A program made the position numbers and the translations under genes. The notes below the pieces were generated by a model. It worked only from the letters and a program-made list of their open reading frames with translations, had not been told where the DNA came from and did not search any database. 64,000 bases of DNA from Paraburkholderia tropica (GTDB lineage Bacteria; Pseudomonadota; Gammaproteobacteria; Burkholderiales; Burkholderiaceae): NCBI RefSeq assembly GCF_900109265.1, contig NZ_FNZM01000010.1, positions 248,001 to 312,000 of the forward strand, in the 5' to 3' direction. Each line of letters opens with the position of its first letter. Position 1 is the first letter of the stretch. This document shows, piece by piece, positions 27,709 to 36,345 of this stretch.

Positions 27709-28152
27709 ATGGCGGATGTCCAGAAAACCGTGTTGATTCGCCATTCGGCGGAACAGATGTTCGACCTCGTCACCGACGTCGACGACTACCCCAACTTCCT
27801 GCCGTGGTGCGGCGGCGTCGAGGTTCGTCGCAAGGACGAAACCGGTATGGAGGCGAAGATCGACATCAACTTCAAGGGTATCAAGCAGCACTTCGCCACG
27901 CGCAACACGCAGACACGCCCGGAACGTATCGATATGGAGTTCACGGACGGTCCTTTCAAGAAGTTCACGGGCGCCTGGCGCTTCACGCCGCTGCGCGCCG
28001 ATGCCTGCAAGATCGAATTCGCGCTGCATTACGAGTTTTCGAACATCATTCTCGAAAAGATCATCGGGCCGGTGTTCCATCACATCGCGAACACCTTTGT
28101 CGATTCGTTCGTCAAGCGTGCCGACCAGCGCTACGGCAAGAACAAGGTATGA
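27709..28152 (+). CDS. ratA: RatA-family protein (START/Coq10-like)
   Basis: Small START-domain protein of the Coq10/RatA family, reported in E. coli as an inhibitor of 70S formation and elsewhere linked to ubiquinone handling. From MADVQKTVLIRHSAEQMFDL at 27709 it has 147 residues, with VDDYPNFLPWCGGVEV typical of the family. The ATG chosen skips seven upstream codons that begin at TTG. It overlaps rnfH in an ATGA and is divergent from smpB, the standard smpB/ratA/rnfH layout. Confidence 0.92.
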   Translation: MADVQKTVLIRHSAEQMFDLVTDVDDYPNFLPWCGGVEVRRKDETGMEAKIDINFKGIKQHFATRNTQTRPERIDMEFTDGPFKKFTGAWRFTPLRADACKIEFALHYEFSNIILEKIIGPVFHHIANTFVDSFVKRADQRYGKNKV

Positions 28153-28481
28153 GCGCGACACTGTCCATCGACGTCTGCTACGCGCTGCCCGACGCGCAGA
28201 CGCTCATCGGCGTGCAACTGGCGCCGGGCGCCACGGTGCAGCAGGCGATCGAGGCGAGCGGCGTGCTCGCGCGCCATCCCGAGATCGATCTGACGACACT
28301 GAAGGTGGGCGTCTATGGCAAGCTCAAGCCGCTCGACACGGTGCTCGCCGACCACGATCGCGTGGAAATCTACCGTCCGCTGCTGGTCGATCCCAAGCTC
28401 GCGCGCCAGCGCCGCGTCGACAAGACGCGCAAGGAAGGCTCGATCGAAGGGCGCAAGTGGCAGAACAAGGATTCGCGCTGA
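28149..28481 (+). CDS. rnfH: RnfH family (UPF0125) ubiquitin-like protein
   Basis: Small beta-grasp protein of unknown biochemical role that travels with ratA. The 110 residues contain DVCYALPDAQTLIGVQL, LKVGVYGKLKPLDTVL and DRVEIYRPLLVDPK, the family core. The tail is Lys/Arg-rich. The ATG overlaps the ratA TGA. The gene ends before a long hairpin. Confidence 0.9.
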   Translation: MSATLSIDVCYALPDAQTLIGVQLAPGATVQQAIEASGVLARHPEIDLTTLKVGVYGKLKPLDTVLADHDRVEIYRPLLVDPKLARQRRVDKTRKEGSIEGRKWQNKDSR

Positions 28482-28525
28482 GCCGGTTCGGCGTGTCTTC
28501 GGCGTTTTAGTCTGAGCGATCAGCA

Positions 28526-28568
28526 TTTCGGCGCGGCCATCGTTCGATGGACCGCGCCGAATTCGTTT
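28526..28568. terminator. Long hairpin terminator between rnfH and the convergent transporter gene
   Basis: TTCGGCGCGG at 28527-28536 pairs with CCGCGCCGAA at 28552-28561 and CCATCG with CGATGG inside, with a single bulge. A TTCGTTTT follows. It probably stops transcription of ratA-rnfH and perhaps of the opposing gene. Confidence 0.75.
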
Positions 28569-28600
28569 TAAGCGCGCGGTTTTCGCGCCCGCTCCACAAG

Positions 28601-28627
28601 GGATCAAGCGGGATCAAGCGGGATCAG
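28601..28627. repeat. Short 10-bp tandem repeat (2.7 copies) abutting a stop codon
   Basis: GGATCAAGCG occurs at 28601-28610 and 28611-28620 and partly at 28621-28627. The third, partial copy covers the stop of the DMT transporter gene (28624). Confidence 0.8.
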
Positions 28628-29667
28628 GCCGTCGTGCTGCGTCGCTCGCTGCCGTTGCCGGGCGTGCGCGGGCCCGAATCGCCGCCGAGACCCGGCAGAT
28701 CGCCGTCCGGCACGAGGCCGTCGCCGTGCGCGGTGTCTTCCGGGCCGCCCGCGTGCTGGCGCACCGACCAGCTCACGCCCGCCATCAGCAGGACGATGGC
28801 GGCGACTTCGAGTACGCGCGGCAGGCGGTGATCGTAGATAAAGCCGTAGAGCAGCGCGAACAGCGTCTCGAATACGATCATCTGCCCGGACAGCGTGAGC
28901 GGCAGGCGCTTGGCGGCGGCGTTCCAGAGCCCGTTGCCGAGCCACGACGCGCCGATCGCCAGCACCAGATTGAGTTGCCAGAACGTGGTCCAGCGGCCGT
29001 CGGCGACGGTTGCCTGCACCGCGCCGGAGGGCAGCACGAGAATCACGAGCCACAGCAGCGCGCCGAGCGCGCCCGTCACCACGCCCCAGAGCACCGACCA
29101 TTCATTGCCGCCGAAGTGGTCGTTGCGCTGGAGGTAGCGCGCGTTTTCGACCGCGAACCACGTCCAGCAGACCAGCGCGCCCAGCGCGCAGCCGAGCCCG
29201 GCGATCTTGGTCAGCACGCTCGCGTGGTCGGAGGCGTCGGCCGTGAACACATCCACGTTGATGCAGACGATGCCGGCCGCGATCATCGCGAGCGGCCAGA
29301 CGAGCTTCGAAAGCGGCACGGCGCCGTGATCGCCACGACCCAGATACGTGACGGTCACCGGCAGCACGCCGACGATCAGCGAAGCGGGCGCGATGCCCAC
29401 GAGATGGATTGCACTGGCGAGAAAGAGGTAATAAAGCAGATTGCCCATCAGCGCGAGCTTGACGAGCGCGATCAGATCCGCGCGCGTGATGCGCGGCCAG
29501 ACGCGGCGCAGCATCGGCACGAGCGCCGCGAGCGAAACGAGCCCGTACATGACATAGCGTCCGGCGCTCAGCAGCAGCGGCGAAAACTCCGGCAATTGCC
29601 GGGGCACCAGAAAGACGGTTCCCCATAACGCACCGGCCAACACGCCGTACAACACACCACGCTGCAT
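28624..29667 (-). CDS. DMT-superfamily (EamA-like) inner-membrane transporter
   Basis: Predicted metabolite exporter or permease with about ten hydrophobic helices in 347 residues. The start at 29667 has GGAGG a few bases upstream (minus strand) and gives MQRGVLYGVLAGALWGTVFL. Two EamA-like halves are visible. The last ~30 residues are a soluble Gly/Asp-rich tail. The substrate is not predictable. It is convergent with rnfH and divergent from guaB. Confidence 0.82.
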   Translation of the reverse strand: MQRGVLYGVLAGALWGTVFLVPRQLPEFSPLLLSAGRYVMYGLVSLAALVPMLRRVWPRITRADLIALVKLALMGNLLYYLFLASAIHLVGIAPASLIVGVLPVTVTYLGRGDHGAVPLSKLVWPLAMIAAGIVCINVDVFTADASDHASVLTKIAGLGCALGALVCWTWFAVENARYLQRNDHFGGNEWSVLWGVVTGALGALLWLVILVLPSGAVQATVADGRWTTFWQLNLVLAIGASWLGNGLWNAAAKRLPLTLSGQMIVFETLFALLYGFIYDHRLPRVLEVAAIVLLMAGVSWSVRQHAGGPEDTAHGDGLVPDGDLPGLGGDSGPRTPGNGSERRSTTA

Positions 29668-29980
29668 TTCACTTGCCTCCGCTTCGGCTTTGCTTGAACG
29701 CGCTGATTGCGCGCTGGCGGCCCGCATGGCCGCTCAGAATGGGTGCCAGCATAGCGGGGCGGTGCGTGCGCGTCTTGTTCAATCCTGCACCGGACTCGCG
29801 TGCGGCGGAGCTGAAGTGAAAATCGGGTCGAAATCCCGGTGCGCATACGATGGCCGAGGCGCCGCGAGACCCCTTCAAAACTTCGCGGAAATCCCAAATT
29901 CGGCGCTAAGCTACTGTAGGCACTGATGATTTCCAGGGCGGTATCCCGTATAATCTGCTTTTGCGCCTATAGGATTTGCC
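29668..29980. other. Divergent intergenic region upstream of guaB, 313 bp
   Basis: Holds the guaB -10 hexamer at 29949-29954 and the ribosome-binding region of the DMT gene at the other end. I see no further ORF or RNA gene. Confidence 0.45.
29925..29954 (+). promoter_or_regulatory. Promoter of guaB
   Basis: A perfect TATAAT at 29949-29954, with only a weak -35 (GATGAT-like) near 29925-29931. It lies 27 bp before the guaB ATG, leaving a short leader. Confidence 0.5.
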
Positions 29981-31441
29981 ATGCGTCTGATCCAGAAAGC
30001 ACTCACGTTCGATGACGTGCTCCTCGTTCCCGCCTTCTCCGACGTTCTCCCGCGCGACACCAGCCTGAAAACCCGGCTGACCCGCAATATCTCCCTGAAC
30101 ATTCCGCTCGTGTCGGCCGCTATGGATACCGTCACGGAAGGTCGTCTGGCGATCGCCATGGCGCAGCAGGGCGGCGTCGGTATCGTCCACAAGAACCTCA
30201 CGCCGTCCGAACAGGCGCGCGAAGTGGCGAAGGTGAAGCGTTTCGAGTCGGGCGTCGTGCGCGATCCGATTACCGTGCCGCCGCAGATGAAGGTCGCCGA
30301 CGTCATCGCGCTCTCGCAGCAGCATGGCATCTCGGGCTTCCCGGTCGTGGAAGGCGCGCAACTCGTCGGTATCGTGACCAACCGCGATCTGCGCTTCGAA
30401 ACCCGTCTCGACGAACCCGTGCGCTCGATCATGACGCCGCGCGAGCGCCTCGTCACCGTCAAGGAAGGCACGCCGCTGGCCGAAGCCAAGTCGCTCATGC
30501 ACAGCCACCGCCTCGAGCGCGTGCTGGTCGTGAACGAAGCGTTCGAACTGCGCGGCCTCATGACCGTCAAGGACATCACCAAGCAGACCGAACACCCGGC
30601 CGCCTGCAAGGACGAGCACGGCAAGCTGCGCGCGGGCGCGGCAGTCGGCGTCGGTCCTGACAACGAAGAGCGCGTCGAGCTGCTGGTGCAGGCCGGCGTC
30701 GACGTCATCGTCGTCGATACGGCGCACGGCCACAGCAAGGGCGTGCTCGAGCGCGTTCGCTGGGTCAAGCAGAACTTCCCGCACGTCGAAGTCATCGGCG
30801 GCAACATCGCCACGGCTGACGCTGCGCGCGCGCTCGTCGAGTACGGCGCGGACGGCGTGAAGGTCGGTATCGGCCCGGGTTCGATCTGCACGACGCGTAT
30901 CGTCGCGGGTGTGGGCGTGCCGCAGATCACGGCCATCTCGAACGTCGCCGAAGCGCTCAAGGGCACCGGCGTGCCGTGCATCGCCGACGGTGGCGTGCGC
31001 TACTCGGGCGACGTGTCGAAGGCGCTGGCCGCCGGCGCGAACGCCGTGATGATGGGCAGCATGTTCGCGGGCACCGAAGAATCGCCGGGCGACGTGTTCC
31101 TGTTCCAGGGCCGCCAGTACAAGTCGTACCGCGGCATGGGTTCGGTCGGCGCGATGAAGGACGGCGCGGCGGACCGCTACTTCCAGGACAACTCGGCGAA
31201 CATCGACAAGCTCGTGCCGGAAGGCATCGAAGGCCGTGTGGCCTACAAGGGCCCGATCAACGCGATCCTGTTCCAGATGATCGGCGGCGTGCGCGCCTCG
31301 ATGGGCTACTGTGGTTGCCGCACGATCGACGAACTGCACACGAAGGCGGAGTTCGTGCAGATCACCGGCGCCGGCTTGAACGAATCGCACGTGCATGACG
31401 TGCAGATCACGAAGGAAGCGCCCAACTACCACGTGGACTAA
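29981..31441 (+). CDS. guaB: Inosine-5'-monophosphate dehydrogenase
   Basis: Oxidises IMP to XMP with NAD, the rate-limiting step to GMP. The 486-residue product has the TIM barrel interrupted by two CBS domains (about residues 90-200, e.g. VVEGAQLVGIVTNRDLRF). The catalytic loop is GPGSICTTRIVAGVG (Cys near residue 303) and the flap has YRGMGSVGAM. guaA lies one gene downstream, so IMP-to-GMP conversion is encoded as a unit. Confidence 0.98.
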   Translation: MRLIQKALTFDDVLLVPAFSDVLPRDTSLKTRLTRNISLNIPLVSAAMDTVTEGRLAIAMAQQGGVGIVHKNLTPSEQAREVAKVKRFESGVVRDPITVPPQMKVADVIALSQQHGISGFPVVEGAQLVGIVTNRDLRFETRLDEPVRSIMTPRERLVTVKEGTPLAEAKSLMHSHRLERVLVVNEAFELRGLMTVKDITKQTEHPAACKDEHGKLRAGAAVGVGPDNEERVELLVQAGVDVIVVDTAHGHSKGVLERVRWVKQNFPHVEVIGGNIATADAARALVEYGADGVKVGIGPGSICTTRIVAGVGVPQITAISNVAEALKGTGVPCIADGGVRYSGDVSKALAAGANAVMMGSMFAGTEESPGDVFLFQGRQYKSYRGMGSVGAMKDGAADRYFQDNSANIDKLVPEGIEGRVAYKGPINAILFQMIGGVRASMGYCGCRTIDELHTKAEFVQITGAGLNESHVHDVQITKEAPNYHVD

Positions 31442-31447
31442 GCCCCG

Positions 31448-32146
31448 ATGAAGCCGCTGCTGCGCATAGTGCTGATTGTCGATGCGTTGACGTTGCTGGG
31501 TTTCGGCGTGCTGTTTCTGCTCACGCCGTGGACCTCGCTCTACAACGCGCTGCAACTCGTGCAGGCGCAGCCGGCGCTCATCGGACAGGCGTTCGGGGTC
31601 GTGCTGATCGGTTTCGCCTGGCTCGCGCTGCGCGGCGCCATCGACGGCGCGCTGACCGCCACGGTCGGACGCACCGCGGGCCACGTCAACTGGATCGCGG
31701 GTGTGCTGATGCTGGTCTGGCTGATCGGTCTGCACGAGCCGCGGCTCACAGGCTTCGGTCAGCTTGTGGCAGGCGCGGTCGGGGTCTGGCTGATCATCGT
31801 CGGACTTGGCGGCGCGCGTCTCGCGGGCGCGGTGAAGCAGCGCGATCGCGTGCTGGCTTCCGAAGCCGCTGCGCAGGAGCGCGAAGCGCGTGCGGCGGCG
31901 AAAGCCCGCCGCGACGAGCCGGTCGTCTACGCGAAGCCGGTTTTCGCGGGCGAGAAGACGGCGCCTGCCGTCGAGCCGGTGGTGGTCGAGCCGCTTGCGC
32001 CCGCTGCACCTGTTGCGCCCGCTGCCGGATCGACAACGGTCCCGCATCCGGTGGCCGAAGCCGCCGGGTCGACCGAAGCCGCGGACGCGCGCCTCACCGC
32101 GCGCGACGAAGCCGCCGACGCGCCGAGGCCGCCGCTGCGTGGCTAA
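31448..32146 (+). CDS. Hypothetical four-helix membrane protein with a charged Ala/Pro-rich tail
   Basis: I do not recognise the family. The 232 residues start 6 bp after guaB and begin MKPLLRIVLIVDALTLLGFG. Four hydrophobic helices fill residues ~5-125. The remaining ~105 residues are soluble, first a coiled-coil-like basic part (KQRDRVLASEAAAQEREARA) and then Ala/Pro/Val-rich. The position between guaB and guaA suggests co-transcription; a role in purine synthesis is not implied. The long tail has normal codon use, so the frame is real. Confidence 0.7.
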   Translation: MKPLLRIVLIVDALTLLGFGVLFLLTPWTSLYNALQLVQAQPALIGQAFGVVLIGFAWLALRGAIDGALTATVGRTAGHVNWIAGVLMLVWLIGLHEPRLTGFGQLVAGAVGVWLIIVGLGGARLAGAVKQRDRVLASEAAAQEREARAAAKARRDEPVVYAKPVFAGEKTAPAVEPVVVEPLAPAAPVAPAAGSTTVPHPVAEAAGSTEAADARLTARDEAADAPRPPLRG

Positions 32147-32311
32147 GGCCCGCGAAACCGGCCGCCGTTTCGACAGACGTAGTCCGCCCGAACCGCGCCG
32201 CTCCACGGCGGCAAGGTTCCGCGCCCCGGTCCGAAAAATTCATGCCGCGCGCCATGCTCAGCCAGCGCGCGGCTTTCTGTATCCGTTCTTTTTGAGGTCT
32301 CGTCCGCTGCC

Positions 32312-33895
32312 ATGCATGACAAAATCCTGATCCTCGACTTCGGTTCGCAAGTCACCCAGCTGATCGCGCGCCGCGTGCGCGAAGCCAACGTCTACTCGGA
32401 AATCCACCCGTACGACGTCGACGACGCGTTCATCCGCGAATTCGCACCGAAGGGCATCATTCTCTCGGGCGGCCCGAATTCGGTCACCGAAACCGACACG
32501 CCGCGCGCGCCGCAAGCCGTGTTCGAACTGGGCGTGCCCGTGCTCGGCATCTGCTACGGCATGCAGACGATGGCCGAGCAGCTCGGCGGCAAGGTCGACG
32601 GCGGCCACCTGCGCGAATTCGGTTACGCCGAAGTGCGCGCGCGCAATCACACGAGCTTCCTGAACGGCATCGAAGACTTCCGCACGTCGGAAGGCCACGG
32701 CATGCTCAAGGTGTGGATGAGCCACGGCGACAAGGTCATCGAAATGCCGGCGGGCTTCCAGCTGATGGCGTCGACGGAATCGTGCCCGATCGCGGCGATG
32801 GCCGACGAGGCGCGTCACTTCTACGGCCTGCAATGGCACCCGGAAGTCACGCATACGGTGCAGGGCCGCGCGATGCTCGAGCGCTTCGTGCTGGGCATCT
32901 GTAACGCGAAGGCCGACTGGGAAATGGGTCACTACATCGACGAAGCCGTCGAAGCGATCCGCAAGCAGGTCGGCAAGGAACACGTCATTCTCGGTCTGTC
33001 GGGCGGCGTGGATTCGTCGGTGGCGGCGGCGCTGCTGCATCGTGCGATCGGCGACCAGCTGACCTGCGTGTTCGTCGATCACGGCCTCCTGCGCCTGAAC
33101 GAAGCCGAACAGGTCATGTCGATGTTCGCGGACAACCTCGGCGTGAAGGTGATTCACGTCGATGCGAGCCAGGCGTTCATGTCGAAGCTGGCGGGCGTGA
33201 CCGATCCGGAAGCGAAGCGCAAGATCATCGGCGCGGAGTTCGTGGAAGTCTTCCAGACCGAAGCGGGCAAGCTGACGGACGCGAAGTGGCTCGCGCAAGG
33301 CACGATCTATCCGGATGTGATCGAGTCGGCGGGCAAGGGCAAGAAGGGCGCGCACACGATCAAGAGCCACCACAACGTGGGCGGCCTGCCGGAAACGCTG
33401 AACCTGAAACTGCTCGAGCCGCTGCGCGAACTGTTCAAGGACGAAGTCCGCGAACTGGGCGTGAAGCTCGGTCTGCCGCACGACATGGTGTATCGCCACC
33501 CGTTCCCTGGCCCGGGTCTGGGCGTGCGGATTCTCGGCGAAGTGAAGCGCGATTTCGCGGATTTGCTGCGCCGCGCGGACGCGATCTTCATCGAGACGCT
33601 GCGCAACACCATCGACAAGGAAACCGGCAAGTCGTGGTACGAGCTGACGAGCCAGGCATTCGCGGTATTCCTGCCGGTGAAGAGCGTGGGCGTGATGGGC
33701 GATGGCCGCACGTATGAGTATGTCGTCGCGCTGCGCGCTGTGCAGACGCTCGACTTCATGACGGCGCATTGGGCGCATCTGCCGCATGAGCTGCTCGGCC
33801 ATGTGTCGAACCGCATCATCAATGAAGTGCGCGGTATTAACCGTGTCGTGTACGACATTTCGGGTAAGCCGCCTGCGACGATCGAGTGGGAATAA
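32312..33895 (+). CDS. guaA: GMP synthase (glutamine-hydrolysing)
   Basis: Aminates XMP to GMP. The 527 residues begin MHDKILILDFGSQVTQLIAR. The class I glutaminase domain has the nucleophile in GICYGMQ (Cys81) and His/Glu in LQWHPEVTHT. The ATP-PPase domain has LSGGVDSSVAA near residue 230. The C-terminal dimerisation domain ends DISGKPPATIEWE. Followed by a strong terminator. Confidence 0.98.
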   Translation: MHDKILILDFGSQVTQLIARRVREANVYSEIHPYDVDDAFIREFAPKGIILSGGPNSVTETDTPRAPQAVFELGVPVLGICYGMQTMAEQLGGKVDGGHLREFGYAEVRARNHTSFLNGIEDFRTSEGHGMLKVWMSHGDKVIEMPAGFQLMASTESCPIAAMADEARHFYGLQWHPEVTHTVQGRAMLERFVLGICNAKADWEMGHYIDEAVEAIRKQVGKEHVILGLSGGVDSSVAAALLHRAIGDQLTCVFVDHGLLRLNEAEQVMSMFADNLGVKVIHVDASQAFMSKLAGVTDPEAKRKIIGAEFVEVFQTEAGKLTDAKWLAQGTIYPDVIESAGKGKKGAHTIKSHHNVGGLPETLNLKLLEPLRELFKDEVRELGVKLGLPHDMVYRHPFPGPGLGVRILGEVKRDFADLLRRADAIFIETLRNTIDKETGKSWYELTSQAFAVFLPVKSVGVMGDGRTYEYVVALRAVQTLDFMTAHWAHLPHELLGHVSNRIINEVRGINRVVYDISGKPPATIEWE

Positions 33896-33929
33896 TCCCG
33901 TTCTAACCGACGCGTTCGCGCGTCGGCGT

Positions 33930-33978
33930 CAACAAAAAACCCGCGCACGGATCTCGATCCGGCGCGGGTTTTTTGTTG
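33930..33978 (+). terminator. Intrinsic terminator after guaA
   Basis: CAACAAAAAACCCGCGC starting at 33930 pairs with GCGCGGGTTTTTTGTTG ending at 33978. A very long symmetric stem that would work in both directions. Confidence 0.92.
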
Positions 33979-34142
33979 GCGGCATCCGCGTCCCCTACAA
34001 AATCTGATCCCTTCGTACTTATTCGATTTCGCCCTTGCTCACAGGGCCAAAACGCAATCTTCCCTCATCTGCGGCATGCAAATGAGATAAAATTGTGTAC
34101 CCGCACGGGACTTATCCCCAGCGAGCCGGCTTCACGCTCCGC

Positions 34143-34616
34143 TCACGCCTCCAACGGCATCGCGCTCGTACCCTTGAGTTCATCGAGGCAGACAATCGAA
34201 TGCACGCTGCTCACGCCAGGCGCGCGCATGAGCGTGTCTAGCAGGAATTCGGACAGCGCCTTGAGATCGCGCGCCACCACTTTCAGTACGTAGTCGATAT
34301 CGCCGGTCACGGAGTAGCACTCCTGCACCTGCGGCAACTGCGCGACGAGTTCCTTGAACTTCATAAGCTCGCGCATGTGCCCGCGCTCCATCGTCACCTG
34401 AATGAACGCGACCACGCCAAAGCCGAGTGCTTGCGGGTCGAGGCGCGTCTCGTAGCGCTTGATCACGCCCAGTTCTTCGAGTCGGCGATGGCGTCTGAGC
34501 GTCTGGGCCGGCGAGAGCTTCACGGCGGCGGCCAGCTCGAGGTTCGAGGCGCGTCCGTGCTGCTGGAGCGCGGCAAGTAGCCGCAGATCGATGGGGTCGA
34601 GGGCGATGTTTTGCAC
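34143..34616 (-). CDS. Lrp/AsnC-family transcriptional regulator
   Basis: One-domain HTH plus ligand-binding RAM domain. A GTG start at 34616 gives 157 residues beginning MQNIALDPIDLRLLAAL; the frame is open to a TTG at 34661 but the added residues lack family character. The HTH covers roughly residues 5-55 (ASNLELAAAVKLSPAQTLRRH). The RAM domain includes QECYSVTGDIDYVLKVVA. It is divergent from the aromatic amino acid permease/aminotransferase pair, which it may control in response to an amino acid. Confidence 0.88.
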   Translation of the reverse strand: MQNIALDPIDLRLLAALQQHGRASNLELAAAVKLSPAQTLRRHRRLEELGVIKRYETRLDPQALGFGVVAFIQVTMERGHMRELMKFKELVAQLPQVQECYSVTGDIDYVLKVVARDLKALSEFLLDTLMRAPGVSSVHSIVCLDELKGTSAMPLEA

Positions 34617-34870
34617 TTTTCTTGCTCGGGATAAGTTCGATGCGAAACGAAATTGTACCAATCAGGGTTTGCCTGCGTATCAGATGAAATCATATTTTCC
34701 CCCGCCGCCTATACACTGGGCGCACCTGACGGGCTTGTCGGCTGCTGCCGATGGTCTCGTAAGCGCGCCAGCGCAGAAAGTTGCGCGCGCAATTTTATTT
34801 CGCGCGGCCGTGCAGGGTCCCCAGCCGGACACCTCGCGGGCGCATCGATAAAGAAGAGACAGGAAGAGAC

Positions 34871-36283
34871 ATGGTTTCCCACGATACAAGCGGCGCACGC
34901 GGTCAGCAGGACGCGAACGGCCACCTCAAGCGCGGCCTCAAGAACCGTCACATTCAACTGATCGCGCTGGGCGGCGCAATCGGCACGGGCCTGTTCCTCG
35001 GCATCGCGCAGACGATCCAGACGGCCGGTCCTTCGGTGCTGCTCGGCTATGCCATTGCCGGCGTCGTCGCGTTCTTCATCATGCGGCAACTGGGCGAGAT
35101 GGTCGTCGACGAGCCCGTCGCCGGTTCGTTCAGCTATTTCGCCGATAAATACTTCGGCCCGTTTGCAGGCTTTCTCTCCGGCTGGAATTACTGGGTGCTC
35201 TACGTGCTCGTGAGCATGGCGGAACTGTCGGCGGTCGGCATCTACATGCACTACTGGTGGCCGACTCTGCCGACATGGGTCTCGGCGCTCGGTTTCTTCG
35301 TCGTCATCAACGGCATCAATCTGGCGAGCGTCAAGTCGTACGGCGAGCTCGAATTCTGGTTCGCGATCATCAAGGTGCTCGCCATCGTCGGCATGATCGC
35401 GTTCGGCGGCTGGCTGCTGCTCTCGGGTTCGGCGGGGCCGGAAGCGGGCGTGTCGAATCTCTGGCGTCACGGCGGCTTCTTCCCGCACGGCGTGTCGGGT
35501 CTCGTGATGTCGATGGCCGTCGTGATGTTCTCGTTCGGCGGTCTCGAACTGGTCGGCATCACCGCCGCCGAAGCCGACGATCCCTCGCACACCATCCCGC
35601 GCGCGACCAACCAGGTCATCTATCGCATCCTGATTTTCTACGTCGGCGCGCTGGGCGTGCTGCTCTCGCTGTATCCGTGGGAAAAGGTCGTGTCGGGCGG
35701 CAGCCCCTTCGTGCTGATTTTCCACGCGATGAACAGCAATCTCGTCGCGCACGTGCTCAACGTGGTCGTGCTGACGGCGGCGCTCTCGGTCTATAACAGC
35801 GGCGTGTACTGCAACAGCCGCATGCTCTACGGTCTCGCGCTGCAGGGCAACGCGCCGCGCGCGCTGCTCAAGGTGAACAGCCGCGGCATTCCGCTAGCGG
35901 CGCTCGCGGTGACGGCGGTCGCGACGGCGGCTTGCGTGCTGATCAACTACTTCATGCCGGGCAAGGCTTTCGAGCTGCTGATGGGGCTCGTGGTCTCCGC
36001 GCTGATCATCAACTGGGCGATGATCAGCCTGATCCACCTGAAATTCCGCCGCGAAAAGGCGCGCGCCGGCGAGACGACGGCGTTCAAGAGCCTCGGCTAT
36101 CCGCTCACGAATTACGTGTGCCTGGTGTTCCTCGCGGGCATTCTCGTTGTAATGTATTTGATTCCGGACCTGCGCATTTCCGTGTATCTGATTCCCGTGT
36201 GGCTGGCCGTGCTCGCCGGTGCGTATCGTTTCTGGCGTCGTGGCGCGGCGCCCGCGCTGCAAGGCAGCGTGCCGACGCGATAA
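34871..36283 (+). CDS. APC-family amino acid permease, aromatic amino acid (AroP/PheP) type
   Basis: Proton-coupled amino acid importer with 12 helices. The ATG at 34871 follows AGGAAGAG and gives 470 residues starting MVSHDTSGARGQQDANG. Diagnostic segments are LKRGLKNRHIQLIALGGAIG and GLFLGIAQTI, plus a central Glu-rich signature (LELVGITAAEADDPSHTIP). The next gene encodes an aromatic aminotransferase, so aromatic substrates (Phe, Tyr, Trp) are likely. The longer open frame upstream is not supported. Confidence 0.88.
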   Translation: MVSHDTSGARGQQDANGHLKRGLKNRHIQLIALGGAIGTGLFLGIAQTIQTAGPSVLLGYAIAGVVAFFIMRQLGEMVVDEPVAGSFSYFADKYFGPFAGFLSGWNYWVLYVLVSMAELSAVGIYMHYWWPTLPTWVSALGFFVVINGINLASVKSYGELEFWFAIIKVLAIVGMIAFGGWLLLSGSAGPEAGVSNLWRHGGFFPHGVSGLVMSMAVVMFSFGGLELVGITAAEADDPSHTIPRATNQVIYRILIFYVGALGVLLSLYPWEKVVSGGSPFVLIFHAMNSNLVAHVLNVVVLTAALSVYNSGVYCNSRMLYGLALQGNAPRALLKVNSRGIPLAALAVTAVATAACVLINYFMPGKAFELLMGLVVSALIINWAMISLIHLKFRREKARAGETTAFKSLGYPLTNYVCLVFLAGILVVMYLIPDLRISVYLIPVWLAVLAGAYRFWRRGAAPALQGSVPTR

Positions 36284-36345
36284 GCGAGTCGGCAAACTGC
36301 GCCGGCCACTTCGTAACCTGCTCATCAACGAAACAAGCAACCGTC

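Noticed and set aside
33979..34142. tRNA or att site after guaA, a common integration spot
   Set aside because: No cloverleaf, CCA end or integrase is visible in this stretch.
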